A stretch of 64,000 nt of DNA, taken from assembly GCF_002252475.1 (NCBI RefSeq), contig NZ_NNRK01000034.1, forward strand, positions 310,001-374,000, read 5' to 3'. The first letter of the stretch is position 1, and each line of letters begins with the position of its first letter. A program made the position numbers and the translations under genes. The DNA comes from Brucella rhizosphaerae. Its GTDB lineage: Bacteria > Pseudomonadota > Alphaproteobacteria > Rhizobiales > Rhizobiaceae. The notes beneath the pieces were generated by a model that was given only the letters and a program-made list of their open reading frames with translations, did not search any database and was not told the DNA's origin. This document shows, piece by piece, positions 37,343 through 47,843 of the stretch.

Positions 37343-38994
37343 TGCCGGATTCCTCTTCCCTCAGTGGCCTCCATATGGAAGGCCGCCGCCATCAGCGCTT
37401 TGGTATAGTCGGTTTTTGGATTGGCAAAGACTTCCTTTGACGTTCCGTATTCGACTGCCTTGCCATTGCGCATCACCAGCACATCATTGGCCAGCGCTCG
37501 CACCACTTTCAAGTCGTGACTTATGAAAAGATAAGCGAGATCGTGCTTTTTCTGCAATGCGCGCAGGAGATCGACGACCTGCGCCTGCACGCTCATGTCG
37601 AGCGCTGAGGTGGGTTCATCCAGCATGACGAATTTCGGATTAAGCACCATGGCACGCGCAATCGCGATACGTTGACGCTGACCGCCCGAAAACTCGTGCG
37701 GATAGCGGAAGCGGCTTTCCGGATCGAGGTTCACTTCATTCAATGCCGCTACCACGCGCTCATCACGCGCATCCGCAGAAAGCTTTGGCTCATGCACCAG
37801 AAGCCCTTCTGCGATGATGTCGGCAATGGTCATGCGTGGGCTCAATGAACCGAACGGATCCTGAAACACGATCTGCATCTCGCGACGCAAGGGGCGCATA
37901 TCCTTGAAGCTGAATTTCGCAATATCACGCCCATCAAAGCGAATTTCGCCCTGGGATGAGATCATACGCGAAAGCGCCAGACCCAGCGTTGTCTTGCCAG
38001 ACCCGGATTCTCCCACAACGCCAAGCGTCTGACCGGCACGCAGTTCGACATTGATGCCGTCCACGGCCTTTACATGATCGACCGTCTTGCGCAGGAAACC
38101 CTTCTTGATCGGGAACCAGACGCGGACATCTTTGCCTTCCATCACCTTCTTTGCGCTGAGATCGGCCAGCGGTGGCTCGCCCTTTGGCTCTGCGGCAAGA
38201 AGATGCTTGGTGTATTCATGTTGCGGATTGTCAAAGATTTCCTTCGTTGGACCGGTTTCGACAATCTTGCCCTTGCTCATCACACAAACCCGATCGGCGA
38301 TCTTGCGCACAATACCAAGATCATGGGTGATGAAGAGCATCGACATGCCCTGTGCGCTCTTAAGCTCTGCCAGAAGTTGCAATATCTGCGCCTGTACTGT
38401 CACGTCGAGCGCAGTTGTCGGCTCGTCTGCGATCAGCAGCTTTGGCTTGTTGGCAAGCGCCATGGCAATCATAACGCGCTGGCGCTGACCACCTGAAAGC
38501 TGATGCGGGAAGGCGGCAAGGCGCTTTTCCGGCTCGCGAATACCAACCTCGTGCAACAGTTCGAGCGTGCGGGCACGTGCTGCCTGATCACCCATGCCCT
38601 GATGCATTTTCAGGATTTCGCTGATCTGCCGTTCCACTGAGTGCAGCGGATTGAGCGAGGTCATAGGCTCCTGAAAAATCATGGTGACATCATTGCCGCG
38701 CACGCGCCGCAATTCCGGCTCTGATGCCGTCATCAGATCCTTGCCGTTGAAAAGAATTTCACCGGATGGATGGCTGGCTGCCGGATAGGGCAGGAGCTTC
38801 AGAACAGACAGCGCCGAAACCGACTTTCCTGAACCGGATTCACCGACAAGCGCTACCGTTTCTCCTTCAGCGATATCGAAGGAAACACGGTCGACGGAAA
38901 TCCGCTCCTCGCCGTTCTGACGGAAGGCGACCGAAAGATCACGGACGGAAAGAAGGGGCTTTTTATTCATTGATCCGCTTGATGGCTCGCTCAT
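37339..38994 (-). CDS. yejF: Peptide ABC transporter, double ATPase subunit (YejF-like)
   Basis: A 551-residue fusion of two ATPase domains that powers peptide import. Each half has Walker A ([19 protein letters not shown] at about residue 55; [17 protein letters not shown] at about 330), a LSGGQRQRV / FSGGQRQRI signature and Walker B ([28 protein letters not shown]). It is equivalent to DppD plus DppF. Overlaps of 4 bases on both sides couple it to the permease gene and to ghrA. Yej transporters import microcin C and give resistance to antimicrobial peptides in Brucella; the peptide substrate here is inferred. Confidence 0.9.
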   Translation of the reverse strand: MSEPSSGSMNKKPLLSVRDLSVAFRQNGEERISVDRVSFDIAEGETVALVGESGSGKSVSALSVLKLLPYPAASHPSGEILFNGKDLMTASEPELRRVRGNDVTMIFQEPMTSLNPLHSVERQISEILKMHQGMGDQAARARTLELLHEVGIREPEKRLAAFPHQLSGGQRQRVMIAMALANKPKLLIADEPTTALDVTVQAQILQLLAELKSAQGMSMLFITHDLGIVRKIADRVCVMSKGKIVETGPTKEIFDNPQHEYTKHLLAAEPKGEPPLADLSAKKVMEGKDVRVWFPIKKGFLRKTVDHVKAVDGINVELRAGQTLGVVGESGSGKTTLGLALSRMISSQGEIRFDGRDIAKFSFKDMRPLRREMQIVFQDPFGSLSPRMTIADIIAEGLLVHEPKLSADARDERVVAALNEVNLDPESRFRYPHEFSGGQRQRIAIARAMVLNPKFVMLDEPTSALDMSVQAQVVDLLRALQKKHDLAYLFISHDLKVVRALANDVLVMRNGKAVEYGTSKEVFANPKTDYTKALMAAAFHMEATEGRGIRQ

Positions 38995-40139
38995 TGGAAT
39001 GCCTTTCGCGGATCGAATGCATCACGTGTTGCTTCACCGATAAAGATCAGCAGCGACAGCATCAACGAGATGACCACGAAGCCGGTAATACCGAGCCACG
39101 GCGCCTGAAGGTTGTTCTTGCCCTGCGCGAGCAGTTCTCCAAGTGAGGCGGAACCCGGAGGCAGGCCAAACCCTAGAAAGTCGAGCGAAGTAAGCGTCGT
39201 GATGGAGCCATTGAGGATGAATGGCAGAAAGGTCAGCGTTGCAACCATGGCATTGGGCAGAAGATGCCGCCACATGATCGTGCCGTTCTTCACACCAAGC
39301 GCACGCGCGGCATTTACGTATTCAAAGTTTCTGGCGCGCAGGAATTCCGCACGGACAACGCCAACAAAAGCCACCCATGAAAACAGCAGCATAATGCCCA
39401 GCAAAACCCAGAATCCGGGGGGCAAAATCGCCGCTATAATCAGCAGCAAATAAAGCACAGGGATCGAAGACCAGATTTCAATGACGCGCTGGAAGATGAG
39501 ATCGACCCACCCACCGAAATAGCCCTGAACGGCACCGGCAGTCACGCCAATAATGGCAGAGAAGAACGTCAGGATCAGGCCGAACATCACCGAGATGCGG
39601 AAGCCGTAAAGTGCGCGCGCAAAGACATCGCGAGCCTGATCATCAGTGCCAAGCCAGTTGAAATTGCCGACAATGCAATTGGGGTCATTCACGCCCAGCG
39701 GATAACGCTGGCAGCGCTGCTCTTCGGTATAAAGCCAGAATGGCTTTGAGGGAGCTGCTTCCGGAATGTCATTATTGACGGTGTTGTAGGAATAGCGGAC
39801 CGGCGGCCAGAGTGCCCAGCCATTCTGGTTGATTTCATCCTGAATGACCGGATCGCGATAATCGGTCACGGCATAGAAGCCGCCAAATTTCTCTTCAGGA
39901 TAATCGACAAAAACCGGTGTCAGCAACTCGCCCTTATAGGAAACGAGAATGGGACGATCATTGGCGATAAACTCGGAACAGAGAGCTGCAACAAGCAGAA
40001 ACAGGAAAATCCACAGTGACCAGTAACCACGCTTGTTGGCTTTGAAATTCTGCCAGCGGCGACGGTTGAGCGGTGAAAGAAACGGGCGCTTTACGGGTTT
40101 TACAGCCGGGGCAACCGGGGTGAGAGTGGTATCTGTCAT
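38991..40139 (-). CDS. yejE: Peptide ABC transporter permease (YejE-like)
   Basis: Inner-membrane permease, 382 residues from ATG 40139. This start is chosen because GGAGGGATGTG precedes it and because its ATG overlaps the TGA of yejB (TGATG). A first membrane helix (YWSLWIFLFLLVAALCSEFIA) is followed by a periplasmic stretch and the five-helix permease domain. The EAA-type loop is seen around ARALGVKNGTIMWRHLLPNAM, and LDFLGFGLPPGSASLGELLAQG is typical of this family. Confidence 0.9.
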   Translation of the reverse strand: MTDTTLTPVAPAVKPVKRPFLSPLNRRRWQNFKANKRGYWSLWIFLFLLVAALCSEFIANDRPILVSYKGELLTPVFVDYPEEKFGGFYAVTDYRDPVIQDEINQNGWALWPPVRYSYNTVNNDIPEAAPSKPFWLYTEEQRCQRYPLGVNDPNCIVGNFNWLGTDDQARDVFARALYGFRISVMFGLILTFFSAIIGVTAGAVQGYFGGWVDLIFQRVIEIWSSIPVLYLLLIIAAILPPGFWVLLGIMLLFSWVAFVGVVRAEFLRARNFEYVNAARALGVKNGTIMWRHLLPNAMVATLTFLPFILNGSITTLTSLDFLGFGLPPGSASLGELLAQGKNNLQAPWLGITGFVVISLMLSLLIFIGEATRDAFDPRKAFQ

Positions 40140-41236
40140 CACACATCCCTCCGGTCGAAGTCGATGCGCGGATCGATCCACGTATACATGAGATCAGACA
40201 GAAGGCCGACTAGCAGGCCGATCAGCGAGAAAATAAACAAAGTGGCGAACACGACCGGATAATCACGGTTGATGATCGATTGATAGCCAAGCAGGCCCAG
40301 CCCATCCAGCGAGAAGATGGTTTCGATCAGCAGCGAGCCGGTAAAGAAAGCCGAAATGAATGCGCCCGGAAAACCGGCTATCACGATCAGCATCGCATTG
40401 CGGAAAACATGGCCGTAAAGCACCTGATTCTCAGTCAGGCCCTTGGCACGGGCCGTTGTGACATATTGCTTGCGGATTTCTTCCAGAAACGAGTTCTTGG
40501 TCAGAAGCGTGGTGGTGGCGAAGGCCGAAAGCACCAAAGCCGTCACAGGCAGCACCATGTGCCAGAGATAATCGCCGATCTTTCCCCAGAACGACATTTG
40601 CGCGAAATCAGGTGAGGTCAAGCCGCGTAGCGGGAACCAGTCAAAGAACGACCCGCCCGCAAAAAGCACAATCAGCAGGATCGCAAAAAGGAAGCTCGGA
40701 ATAGCATAACCAACGATGATGATCGCGCTGGTCCATGTATCGAAACGCGTCCCTTCCCTGATCGCCTTGCGAATGCCAAGTGGGATCGAAATCAGATAAG
40801 ACAGGAATGTGAGCCATAGACCGAGCGAAATCGATACGGGCATCTTTTCCTTGATAAGGTCGATTACGCTGATGTCGCGGAAATAGCTGTGCCCGAAATC
40901 AAAGCGCGCATAGTTCCAAAGCATCAGGCCAAAGCGTTCAAGCGGAGGCTTGTCGAAGCCAAATTGTTTTTCAAGATCAGCGATAAATTGTGGGTCCAGA
41001 CCCTGTGCACCGCGATATTTGGAATTGACCGAGCCACTATCCATACCGCTTTGGCCGAAATCGCCGCCACCGCCGGAAAGACGATCGAGAGCATCGCCGC
41101 CCTGACCTGAAAGCTGTGCAATAACCCGTTCAACAGGCCCGCCCGGCGCAAACTGAACAACGGCAAAAGATATGGCCATAATGCCCAGGATGGTCGGGAT
41201 CATCAGAAGCAGACGGCGTAAAATATATGCGCCCAT
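40139..41236 (-). CDS. yejB: Peptide ABC transporter permease (YejB-like)
   Basis: A 365-residue inner-membrane permease with an N-terminal helix ([21 protein letters not shown]), an extended periplasmic insert as in YejB, and the conserved loop [49 protein letters not shown] is the C-terminal family segment. It partners with YejE; the binding-protein genes lie upstream on the same strand. Confidence 0.9.
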   Translation of the reverse strand: MGAYILRRLLLMIPTILGIMAISFAVVQFAPGGPVERVIAQLSGQGGDALDRLSGGGGDFGQSGMDSGSVNSKYRGAQGLDPQFIADLEKQFGFDKPPLERFGLMLWNYARFDFGHSYFRDISVIDLIKEKMPVSISLGLWLTFLSYLISIPLGIRKAIREGTRFDTWTSAIIIVGYAIPSFLFAILLIVLFAGGSFFDWFPLRGLTSPDFAQMSFWGKIGDYLWHMVLPVTALVLSAFATTTLLTKNSFLEEIRKQYVTTARAKGLTENQVLYGHVFRNAMLIVIAGFPGAFISAFFTGSLLIETIFSLDGLGLLGYQSIINRDYPVVFATLFIFSLIGLLVGLLSDLMYTWIDPRIDFDRRDV

Positions 41237-41310
41237 CAGTTCTCAATGCTCCGAATATTCAGTTTGCTCTTATGGCCTGCCAACAGCTTTTGCCTTCTTG
41301 TTCTTCATGC

Positions 41311-41355
41311 GCATGATCTTGTCCGAAAACCGGTTCCCACGTCTCGGGATCATGC
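41311..41355 (-). repeat. Module-B hairpin of the composite repeat, solitary
   Basis: GCATGATC / GATCATGC ends, with CCGAAAACCGGTTCCCACGT between them, the standard core seen also at 5164-5210. The TCA at 41350-41352 inside the right arm is the complement of the TGA stop codon of the upstream binding-protein gene. No module A is visible. Confidence 0.7.
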
Positions 41356-43197
41356 TTTAATCCACCAAAGCGTCTCAACCGGAAAGCCATAATCGGGCTT
41401 TGGCTCCTTGAAACCAAAACGATCCCAATAGGCTATCAGGTGATTCGCTACTGTCCAATTTGGAATCCACTCAAGCCTGATACGCAAGTACCGATCAAGC
41501 ACTCTGATTGTTGCGACAAGTTCGTCGCGCGTGGAAGCCTTGCCCACATCCTCAATCAATGCGTCGATAATGGGATCCGATGTGCCGGGGAAATTATAGC
41601 TTCCAGGCGTTTTGGCCGATTCTGACCCGAACATGCTCGCAAGCGACTCCTTCGTCGGCGTTGCACTGAACTGGATCGCCATTCCGACCATGTCAAAATC
41701 GAAATTCTGCAACCTTGACTGATATTGGCTCGCATCGACCAGTCTCTGGCTTGCATCAATGCCGATCGCACGCAATTTCTGAATGAATGGCGTATAAACG
41801 CGCGTAAACGTCTCAGAGTTGCTGAGAATTTCCAGCGAAAACTTGGCTCCATTCCTGTCATGGAACTGGCCTTTCCTGCGCTCAAAGCCTGCGGCTTCTA
41901 TCAGCTCAATGGCACGCGAGAATAGTTTCCTGTCTCTTCCCGTTCCATCGGAAATGGGCATGACGGGCACATCTGCGAACATTTCCGCAGGAAGTTTGTC
42001 ACGATAGCGCTCAAGAATTTTCAGCTCATCAGCACCTGGTGCTGCTGTTGCCTGAAAGTCCGATCCGTTGAAGCTCGATTGTGAGCGCCGATAGGTGTCA
42101 TAGAATAGATTCTTGTTCGTCCACTCGAAATCGAAGCACAGATTGATCGCTTCGCGCACGCGCGGATCGCGGAAATGTTCGCGGCGTTGGTTGAGTGCCC
42201 AGGCCTGCATGAGCGGCAGTTTTTCGCGTGGGAAGGTGCGCTTGATAACCTTGTTCTGCTGGACGGCAGGAAAATCATAAGCCGTCGCCCAGTTCTTTGC
42301 TACGTTTTCAGATCGAAAGTCGATATTGCCCTTCTTGAAGGCTTCGAATTCCGGTTGGCGATCCTGATAGAATTCAATGCGAATGCGGTCGAAATTGTCC
42401 GATCCGCGTGTGACCGGCAGATCCTTTGCCCAATAGTTATTCACGCGCTCATACTCGATGAACTGCCCGGCTGAAACCTTTCCCACGCGATAAGCGCCTG
42501 ATCCCAGAATTGGCTCCATACTTGCAGAATCGAAATTGCGATCCCTGAACCAGTTTGCTGAGAGAACAGGCAAGCCAATGGCATCGAGAACCGCTTGCGG
42601 GCCGCGACCTTCGGCAAAGTGCAGTCGTACCTGATGTGTGCCGACTGCTTCTGCCTTTTCCAGCGCTGCAAGTGATTGCCGAAGGTTCGGGTGTCCCTTT
42701 TCCTTGATTGTCATATAGCTGAAGACAACGTCTTTCGCTTCAACGGGCGAACCATCGTGAAAGCGCGCTTCTTTGCGAAGACTGAAAAGGTAGGATCGGC
42801 GGTCCTCAGACAGCGTCACGCTATCTGCCAGCAGACAATAGACAGAATCAGGCTCGTCCAAAGCGGACGTCATGAGACTGTCAAAAGTCAGCTCCATGCG
42901 CGGTGGTGCATCGCCTTTAAACGTGAAGGTATTAAGCGTGTTGAATGTCTGGGTATTCTGATTCCATACCCAGTTCGATGGAGCCAGCGTGAACGTGCCC
43001 CCTTTGGGCGCGTCTGGGTTCACATAATCGAAATGGGTGAAATCGGGCGGATACTTCAGTTCGCCGAATGCAGACAGACCATGCAGGGGCTTGCCTGAGG
43101 GAAGCGTTGCAAACGCCTTCCCCGGAAGATATGCCGCGAGAGCGGCACTGCCTGTAAGCCCAAGAAAATGGCGCCGATTGAGATGAAAGCCCGACAT
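41350..43197 (-). CDS. yejA: Peptide ABC transporter substrate-binding protein, Tat-type signal
   Basis: A 615-residue family 5 extracellular binding protein (YejA type). The N-terminus SGFHLNRRHFLGLTGSAALAA is a twin-arginine signal (RRHFLG), so it is probably exported folded by Tat. The mature part has YPPDFTHFDYVNPDAPKGG, FKAKDVVFSYMTIKEKG-type segments (here EAKDVVFSYMTIKEKG) and the C-terminal EWIPNWTVANHLIAYWDRFG. It is a paralogue of the next gene. It lies upstream of yejB and ends in a module-B repeat. Confidence 0.88.
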   Translation of the reverse strand: MSGFHLNRRHFLGLTGSAALAAYLPGKAFATLPSGKPLHGLSAFGELKYPPDFTHFDYVNPDAPKGGTFTLAPSNWVWNQNTQTFNTLNTFTFKGDAPPRMELTFDSLMTSALDEPDSVYCLLADSVTLSEDRRSYLFSLRKEARFHDGSPVEAKDVVFSYMTIKEKGHPNLRQSLAALEKAEAVGTHQVRLHFAEGRGPQAVLDAIGLPVLSANWFRDRNFDSASMEPILGSGAYRVGKVSAGQFIEYERVNNYWAKDLPVTRGSDNFDRIRIEFYQDRQPEFEAFKKGNIDFRSENVAKNWATAYDFPAVQQNKVIKRTFPREKLPLMQAWALNQRREHFRDPRVREAINLCFDFEWTNKNLFYDTYRRSQSSFNGSDFQATAAPGADELKILERYRDKLPAEMFADVPVMPISDGTGRDRKLFSRAIELIEAAGFERRKGQFHDRNGAKFSLEILSNSETFTRVYTPFIQKLRAIGIDASQRLVDASQYQSRLQNFDFDMVGMAIQFSATPTKESLASMFGSESAKTPGSYNFPGTSDPIIDALIEDVGKASTRDELVATIRVLDRYLRIRLEWIPNWTVANHLIAYWDRFGFKEPKPDYGFPVETLWWIKA

Positions 43198-43209
43198 TGG
43201 AAGATGTCC

Positions 43210-45078
43210 TTAGTTGGAACTATTTTTCAGCCTGGCTTCCTTTGCAGGGTCGACCCACCACGAGAATGGATCAATCCCAAGATAATCGGGCTGCTTTTCC
43301 GGCATTCCAAACTTGTTCCAGTAGGCGACATTGATGTGGTCTGAATACCATTGCGGAATGATATAGTAGTTCCACAGCAATGCGCGGTCGAGTGCATGGC
43401 TGGCAGCCACCAGTTCATCGCGATCCTTGGCATAGATGATGCGGTCGATCAGTTTGTCGATGGCCGGATTTTTGATGCCGGCATAGTTGCGGCTACCTTT
43501 GAAGTCGGCTGCTTTCGAGCCCCACATATCCCGCTGTTCGTTGCCAGGAGAGGCTGTCTGTGCCGTGACCGATGTGATCACGTCGTAGTCGAAATCATTG
43601 ATGCGGGCTTGATATTGGGCCGTATCGACAATGCGCACAGTTGTATTGATGCCGATTTTGCGAAGGCTCGCCGCAAACGGGTTATAGATGCGCTCATCGG
43701 TCGGATCCTTGCCCAGAAATTCGATCGTGAACTGATTGCCATTGGCATCTACCAGCTTGTTGCCTTGAAGTTTCCAGCCTGCTTCGCCAAAAAGCTGCAA
43801 AGCCTTACGCAGATTATCGCGCGTTGCTTGCGGTGTGTCATAAACCGGCAGTTTGAATTCTTCCGTCAGCGCTTCTGCTGGCAGTGCATCCTTGACTGTC
43901 TCCAGAATTGCTTTTTCTTCAGGCGTCGGTGGGCCGCTCAGTTGAAGCTCATTTCCCGCGAAGTAGCTGTTGATGCGGGAATATTGATTGAAGAACAACA
44001 GGCGGTTCATGGATTCAAAGTCGAAAGCATAAGTCAGCGCTTCACGTACTTTGACGTCGTTGAACTTGGCTTTCCGGGTGTTGAGGAAATAGCCCTGCAT
44101 GCGTCCAATGGCATTGAAGGGAAAGGATTTTTTTACGACATCGCCGCGTTGCACGGCTGGAAAATTATATTGCTCCGCCCAGCGCTGAGCGCGATTTTCA
44201 TTGCGATAATCATATTGGCCGCCCTTCTTGAAGGCTTCCCAGGTTGCATCTTCATTGAAATAATATTCGTAGCGTACTTCGTCGAAGTTGTTGCGCCCCA
44301 AATTGACGCCGAGATCCTTGCCCCAGTAATCAGCCACGCGTTCCCAGATGATGGAGCGGCCGGGCACCATGCTCTTGATCTTGTAGGCAGCTGATCCAAG
44401 CGGGATTTCCAGCGTTGGGCGGCTGATGTCCCGCTGTCTGCCCTGTGCGTCCTTGCCCTCCCACCAATGCCGGGGCAATATTGCGAGCTGTCCTACGATC
44501 TGCGGAAGCTCGCGATTGCCCTTCTGTGAGAAAGTGAATGTCACTTCATGGTCGCCGGTCTTTTCGGCCTTTTCCACATCGCCATAATATTTGTTGTAGA
44601 GCGGCGACTGTTTCTTGAGGATATCAAACGACCAGATCACATCATCGACAGTAATCGGTTCGCCATCATGCCATTTGGCAGTGGGATTGAGCTTGAATTT
44701 CACCCAGGAAAAGTCGTCGGGATACTGCAAAGCCTCAGCAATCAGTGGATATTGCGTTGATCCCTGATCGAGCGCATCGGTCATCAGCGTATCGTAGAGC
44801 AGTCCGCCACCAAAGTCTGCGAGGCCTGCTGCCGCAACGCCCTGAACCACGAATGGATTAAGGCTGTCGAAGGTGCCGATAGCAACCTGATTGAGTGCGC
44901 CGCCTTTGGGCGCATCGGGATTTACATAGTCGTAATGTTTGAAATCAGCCGGATATTTGGGCTCGCCAATAAGGCTGGAAGCATATCTCCATTGTGGCTC
45001 GGCATCATTTGCGTAACTAAACGATACCGTGCTCGCCAGCATGGTGACTGCGAACGCGCCCGCCCAAAAAGCTCTCAT
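43210..45078 (-). CDS. Peptide ABC transporter substrate-binding protein, Sec-type signal
   Basis: A 622-residue family 5 binding protein, paralogous to the 41350-43197 product: both share YP.DF.HYDYVNPDAPKGG and the C-terminal W..ADHINVAYW-like region. Its N-terminus AFWAGAFAVTMLASTVSFSYA is an ordinary Sec signal without twin Arg. It is first in the transporter gene run and ends 12 bases before the second binding-protein gene, so both may serve the same permease with different ligand ranges. Confidence 0.88.
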   Translation of the reverse strand: MRAFWAGAFAVTMLASTVSFSYANDAEPQWRYASSLIGEPKYPADFKHYDYVNPDAPKGGALNQVAIGTFDSLNPFVVQGVAAAGLADFGGGLLYDTLMTDALDQGSTQYPLIAEALQYPDDFSWVKFKLNPTAKWHDGEPITVDDVIWSFDILKKQSPLYNKYYGDVEKAEKTGDHEVTFTFSQKGNRELPQIVGQLAILPRHWWEGKDAQGRQRDISRPTLEIPLGSAAYKIKSMVPGRSIIWERVADYWGKDLGVNLGRNNFDEVRYEYYFNEDATWEAFKKGGQYDYRNENRAQRWAEQYNFPAVQRGDVVKKSFPFNAIGRMQGYFLNTRKAKFNDVKVREALTYAFDFESMNRLLFFNQYSRINSYFAGNELQLSGPPTPEEKAILETVKDALPAEALTEEFKLPVYDTPQATRDNLRKALQLFGEAGWKLQGNKLVDANGNQFTIEFLGKDPTDERIYNPFAASLRKIGINTTVRIVDTAQYQARINDFDYDVITSVTAQTASPGNEQRDMWGSKAADFKGSRNYAGIKNPAIDKLIDRIIYAKDRDELVAASHALDRALLWNYYIIPQWYSDHINVAYWNKFGMPEKQPDYLGIDPFSWWVDPAKEARLKNSSN

Positions 45079-45172
45079 CCAGCATCTCCGTTTCTGCTTC
45101 GGATATTGTGGGTTTGATTTTTATGGGTTTTTGCGGAGGAAGAAAGGCACAAGTTGAAAAAACATGCCGGCA

Positions 45173-45202
45173 ATAAAAAAGCCGGGTCGAAACCCGGCCT
45201 TT
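45173..45202 (-). terminator. Rho-independent terminator of the cytochrome c gene
   Basis: Stem GCCGGGT / ACCCGGC with a short loop. Read on the - strand it is followed by a TTTTTT run. It lies 24 bases after the stop codon of the cytochrome gene. Confidence 0.85.
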
Positions 45203-45221
45203 TCTCGATCGTTTAATCGGC

Positions 45222-45932
45222 TTAGTTCGCTGGTGCAGGCTGTGCTGGAGCAGGCTGGGCCGGAGCAGGTGCCTGTTCAGCAGGCTTCTGTTCGCCAGCC
45301 GGTGCTTGCTCTGCTGGCTTTTCAGCTTCGCCCGCAGGTGCTGCACCTTCCGGCTTGGCTTCTCCGCTTTCAGCGGGTGCCGCGTCAGCCGTTGGAAGTG
45401 GCGCAGGATTATCAGACAATGTACGCAGATAAGCGATCAGATCGGCGCGCTCATTGTCTTTTTTGTCGCCAGCAAAGCCCATGGCCGTGCCTTTGATGAA
45501 GCCCTTTGGCGAAGTGAGGAACTTGTTGAGATGTTCATAATCCCACTTGTTTCCTCCTGCTCCGAATTCCTTCATCGCAGCTGAATAGCCAAAGCCATCA
45601 ACAGAAGCGGCCGGGCGGTCAAGCACATCCCAAAGATGCGGTCCAACCTTGTTGGCGCCACCCTTTTCGCCCGTGTGGCATGCTGCGCAACGCTTGAAAA
45701 CGGTTTCGCCGCGTGCCGGATCAGCGGATTGCATCAATGTAGCAATCGACACTTCTTCCTTGGCCGGTGCAGCTTCCCCACCAGTCGAAGCCTCTGCCGC
45801 TTCGATTATGAAACCTGGCTTCTCAGGGGCTGGCGCATGAAACAGCGTATCGGACAGAATGCCCGTCGTCATGACAACAAAAACCGTTGCCAGAAAAGCC
45901 ATGATAAACTTATTAGTCCGGGTTGAATTCAT
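45222..45932 (-). CDS. Membrane-anchored class I cytochrome c (CycM-like)
   Basis: A 236-residue c-type cytochrome with an uncleaved N-terminal helix ([20 protein letters not shown]) acting as periplasm-facing anchor. The heme site is [20 protein letters not shown] at about residues 83-102 and the probable Met ligand is in [10 protein letters not shown]. CycM-type proteins pass electrons from the bc1 complex to terminal oxidase. An unusual Ala/Pro/Glu-rich C-terminal tail of about 65 residues, ending in repeated QPAPA units, follows the heme domain. Confidence 0.88.
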   Translation of the reverse strand: MNSTRTNKFIMAFLATVFVVMTTGILSDTLFHAPAPEKPGFIIEAAEASTGGEAAPAKEEVSIATLMQSADPARGETVFKRCAACHTGEKGGANKVGPHLWDVLDRPAASVDGFGYSAAMKEFGAGGNKWDYEHLNKFLTSPKGFIKGTAMGFAGDKKDNERADLIAYLRTLSDNPAPLPTADAAPAESGEAKPEGAAPAGEAEKPAEQAPAGEQKPAEQAPAPAQPAPAQPAPAN

Positions 45933-46178
45933 CGCCGGTCAGCGCTCCCTCTACTCAACGCCCTCCAAAGCCGGCATGCAAAACCTGTGTTAAAAGGCTG
46001 GCAAGTCTCTCCCCGGCGTCGGGCGGAAACTAGGTCTTTTACAGGGGTGATGCAACACCTATAAGGGGTCCTGGACCCGTGACTTTTTGACACTTTTGCT
46101 GCATTTGCTGTGCAGATAAAGATCGCCAGAAGGCGCCATCAGGCTTTTTATGGCCAAATTAAACACCAAGAGGCGATC

Positions 46179-46928
46179 ATGCTTCAGACTTTGAAAACAC
46201 TGACACTTATACCGGCGCGAATGGCTTCCACGCGTCTGCCGAACAAGCCTCTGGCCGACATTTGCGGCAAGCCGATGATTGTGCACGTTGCAGACCGGGC
46301 GGCAGCGGCTAAGCTTGGACGTACCGTGGTCGCAACCGACAGTGAAGAGATTTTTGCGGCTGTAAAGGCGCATGGCCATGAAGTCATTATGACGCGTGGC
46401 GACCATGAATCGGGTTCTGACCGCATTTTTGAAGCGCTTCAGAAAGTCGATCCGCAAGGCGAGGTCGAGGCGATCATCAACGTGCAGGGCGATCTGCCGA
46501 CCATTGATCCGGAAACCATCCGTCGCGCGCTCCGCCCATTGGAAGATGGACCAGCCGATATTGCGACGCTTGGCGTTGAAATCACACTGGATGAAGAAAA
46601 GATCAATCCGAACGTGGTGAAGATCGTCGGTTCTCCGCAGCCGGGTGGCGAACGGCTGCGCGCACTGTATTTTACCCGCGCTACAGCCCCTTATGGCGAT
46701 GGCCCGCTCTATCATCATATTGGTCTTTATGCTTATCGCCGTGCGGCACTTGAGCGTTTTGTGAAGATCGGACCGTCGCCGCTTGAAAAGCGTGAAAAGC
46801 TTGAGCAGCTGCGTGCGCTTGAAGATGGCATGCGCATCGATGCGGAAATCGTCAGGACCGTTCCACTGGGTGTTGATACGCAGGCTGATCTTGACCGGGC
46901 ACGTGAAATTATCGCAAAGGGTTTATAA
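46179..46928 (+). CDS. kdsB: 3-deoxy-manno-octulosonate cytidylyltransferase (CMP-KDO synthetase)
   Basis: Activates KDO for lipopolysaccharide core synthesis. ATG 46179 behind AGAGGCG gives 249 residues; a longer frame from 46110 is not supported. Key segments are [22 protein letters not shown] split over residues 9-30, [21 protein letters not shown] and [10 protein letters not shown], all typical of KdsB. pheA follows after 51 bases that contain a small hairpin. Confidence 0.95.
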   Translation: MLQTLKTLTLIPARMASTRLPNKPLADICGKPMIVHVADRAAAAKLGRTVVATDSEEIFAAVKAHGHEVIMTRGDHESGSDRIFEALQKVDPQGEVEAIINVQGDLPTIDPETIRRALRPLEDGPADIATLGVEITLDEEKINPNVVKIVGSPQPGGERLRALYFTRATAPYGDGPLYHHIGLYAYRRAALERFVKIGPSPLEKREKLEQLRALEDGMRIDAEIVRTVPLGVDTQADLDRAREIIAKGL

Positions 46929-46938
46929 CCAAAAAAAG

Positions 46939-46963
46939 GCCCTCAGTTCTTGGAGGGCATTTG
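46939..46963 (+). terminator. Small hairpin between kdsB and pheA
   Basis: Stem GCCCTC / GAGGGC with an 8-base loop, followed by ATTTG. The T-run is weak, so read-through into pheA is likely. Confidence 0.4.
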
Positions 46964-46979
46964 AGAAAGTACGGACACG

Positions 46980-47843
46980 ATGAAGACCAACCGGATTTCC
47001 TTTCAGGGTGAAGCGGGCGCCAATTCCGATACGGCTTGCCGCAACATGTTTCCCGATATGGAGCCTTTGCCGTGCCCGACTTTTGAAGATGCGTTTAATG
47101 CGGTTGAAAGTGGTGCCGCTGATCTAGCGATGATTCCGATTGAGAACACGCTTGCGGGTCGCGTCGCAGATATTCACTATCTGCTGCCACTTGCCGATAT
47201 GCACATTGTCGGCGAATATTTTCTGCCGATCCATTTCCAGCTTATGGTTCTTCCAGGCGTGAAACGCGAAGAGATTAAGACTGTTCACAGCCATATCCAT
47301 GCGCTTGGACAGTGTCGCAATATCATTCGCCAGAATGGCTGGAAACCGGTGATTGCAGGCGATACGGCGGGCGCTGCACGTCTTGTGGCCGATTTGCAGG
47401 ACCGCTCGATGGCAGCACTTGCGCCAAGCCTTGCATCTGAGCTTTATGGCCTGGATATCATTGAAGAAAATGTTGAAGATGCGGAAGACAATGTGACCCG
47501 CTTCGTTGTTTTGTCCAAGACGAAACAATGGGCAGCTCGCCCTGAAAAAGACGAGCGTATCATCACCACTTTCGTCTTCCGGGTACGCAACGTGCCAGCC
47601 GCGCTTTACAAGGCAATGGGCGGCTTTGCGACCAATGGCGTCAACATGACCAAACTGGAAAGCTATCAGCTGGGCGGACGGTTTATCGCCACCCAGTTCT
47701 ATGCGGATATCGAAGGTCATCCGGAAGATCGCAATGTGCAGCTCGCTCTGGAGGAGCTTGAATTCTTCTCCAGGGAAGTGCGCGTGCTCGGCGTTTACAA
47801 AGGCAGCGACATTCGCGGTACGCAGTTACTGGCAGCGGAGTAA
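46980..47843 (+). CDS. pheA: Prephenate dehydratase
   Basis: Converts prephenate to phenylpyruvate in phenylalanine synthesis. The 287-residue protein lacks a chorismate mutase domain. It has ISFQGEAGANSDTA at the start, IPIENTLAGRV, the catalytic motif DNVTRFVVL (Thr-Arg-Phe) at about residues 168-176, and a C-terminal ACT domain (GGFATNGVNMTKLESYQLGG) for feedback by phenylalanine. Its TAA directly abuts the stop codon of the converging nudC. Confidence 0.95.
   Translation: MKTNRISFQGEAGANSDTACRNMFPDMEPLPCPTFEDAFNAVESGAADLAMIPIENTLAGRVADIHYLLPLADMHIVGEYFLPIHFQLMVLPGVKREEIKTVHSHIHALGQCRNIIRQNGWKPVIAGDTAGAARLVADLQDRSMAALAPSLASELYGLDIIEENVEDAEDNVTRFVVLSKTKQWAARPEKDERIITTFVFRVRNVPAALYKAMGGFATNGVNMTKLESYQLGGRFIATQFYADIEGHPEDRNVQLALEELEFFSREVRVLGVYKGSDIRGTQLLAAE

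Noticed and set aside
43351-44394. 347-codon + strand frame opposite a peptide-binding protein gene
   Set aside because: Antisense frame; the - strand product is an unambiguous family 5 binding protein.
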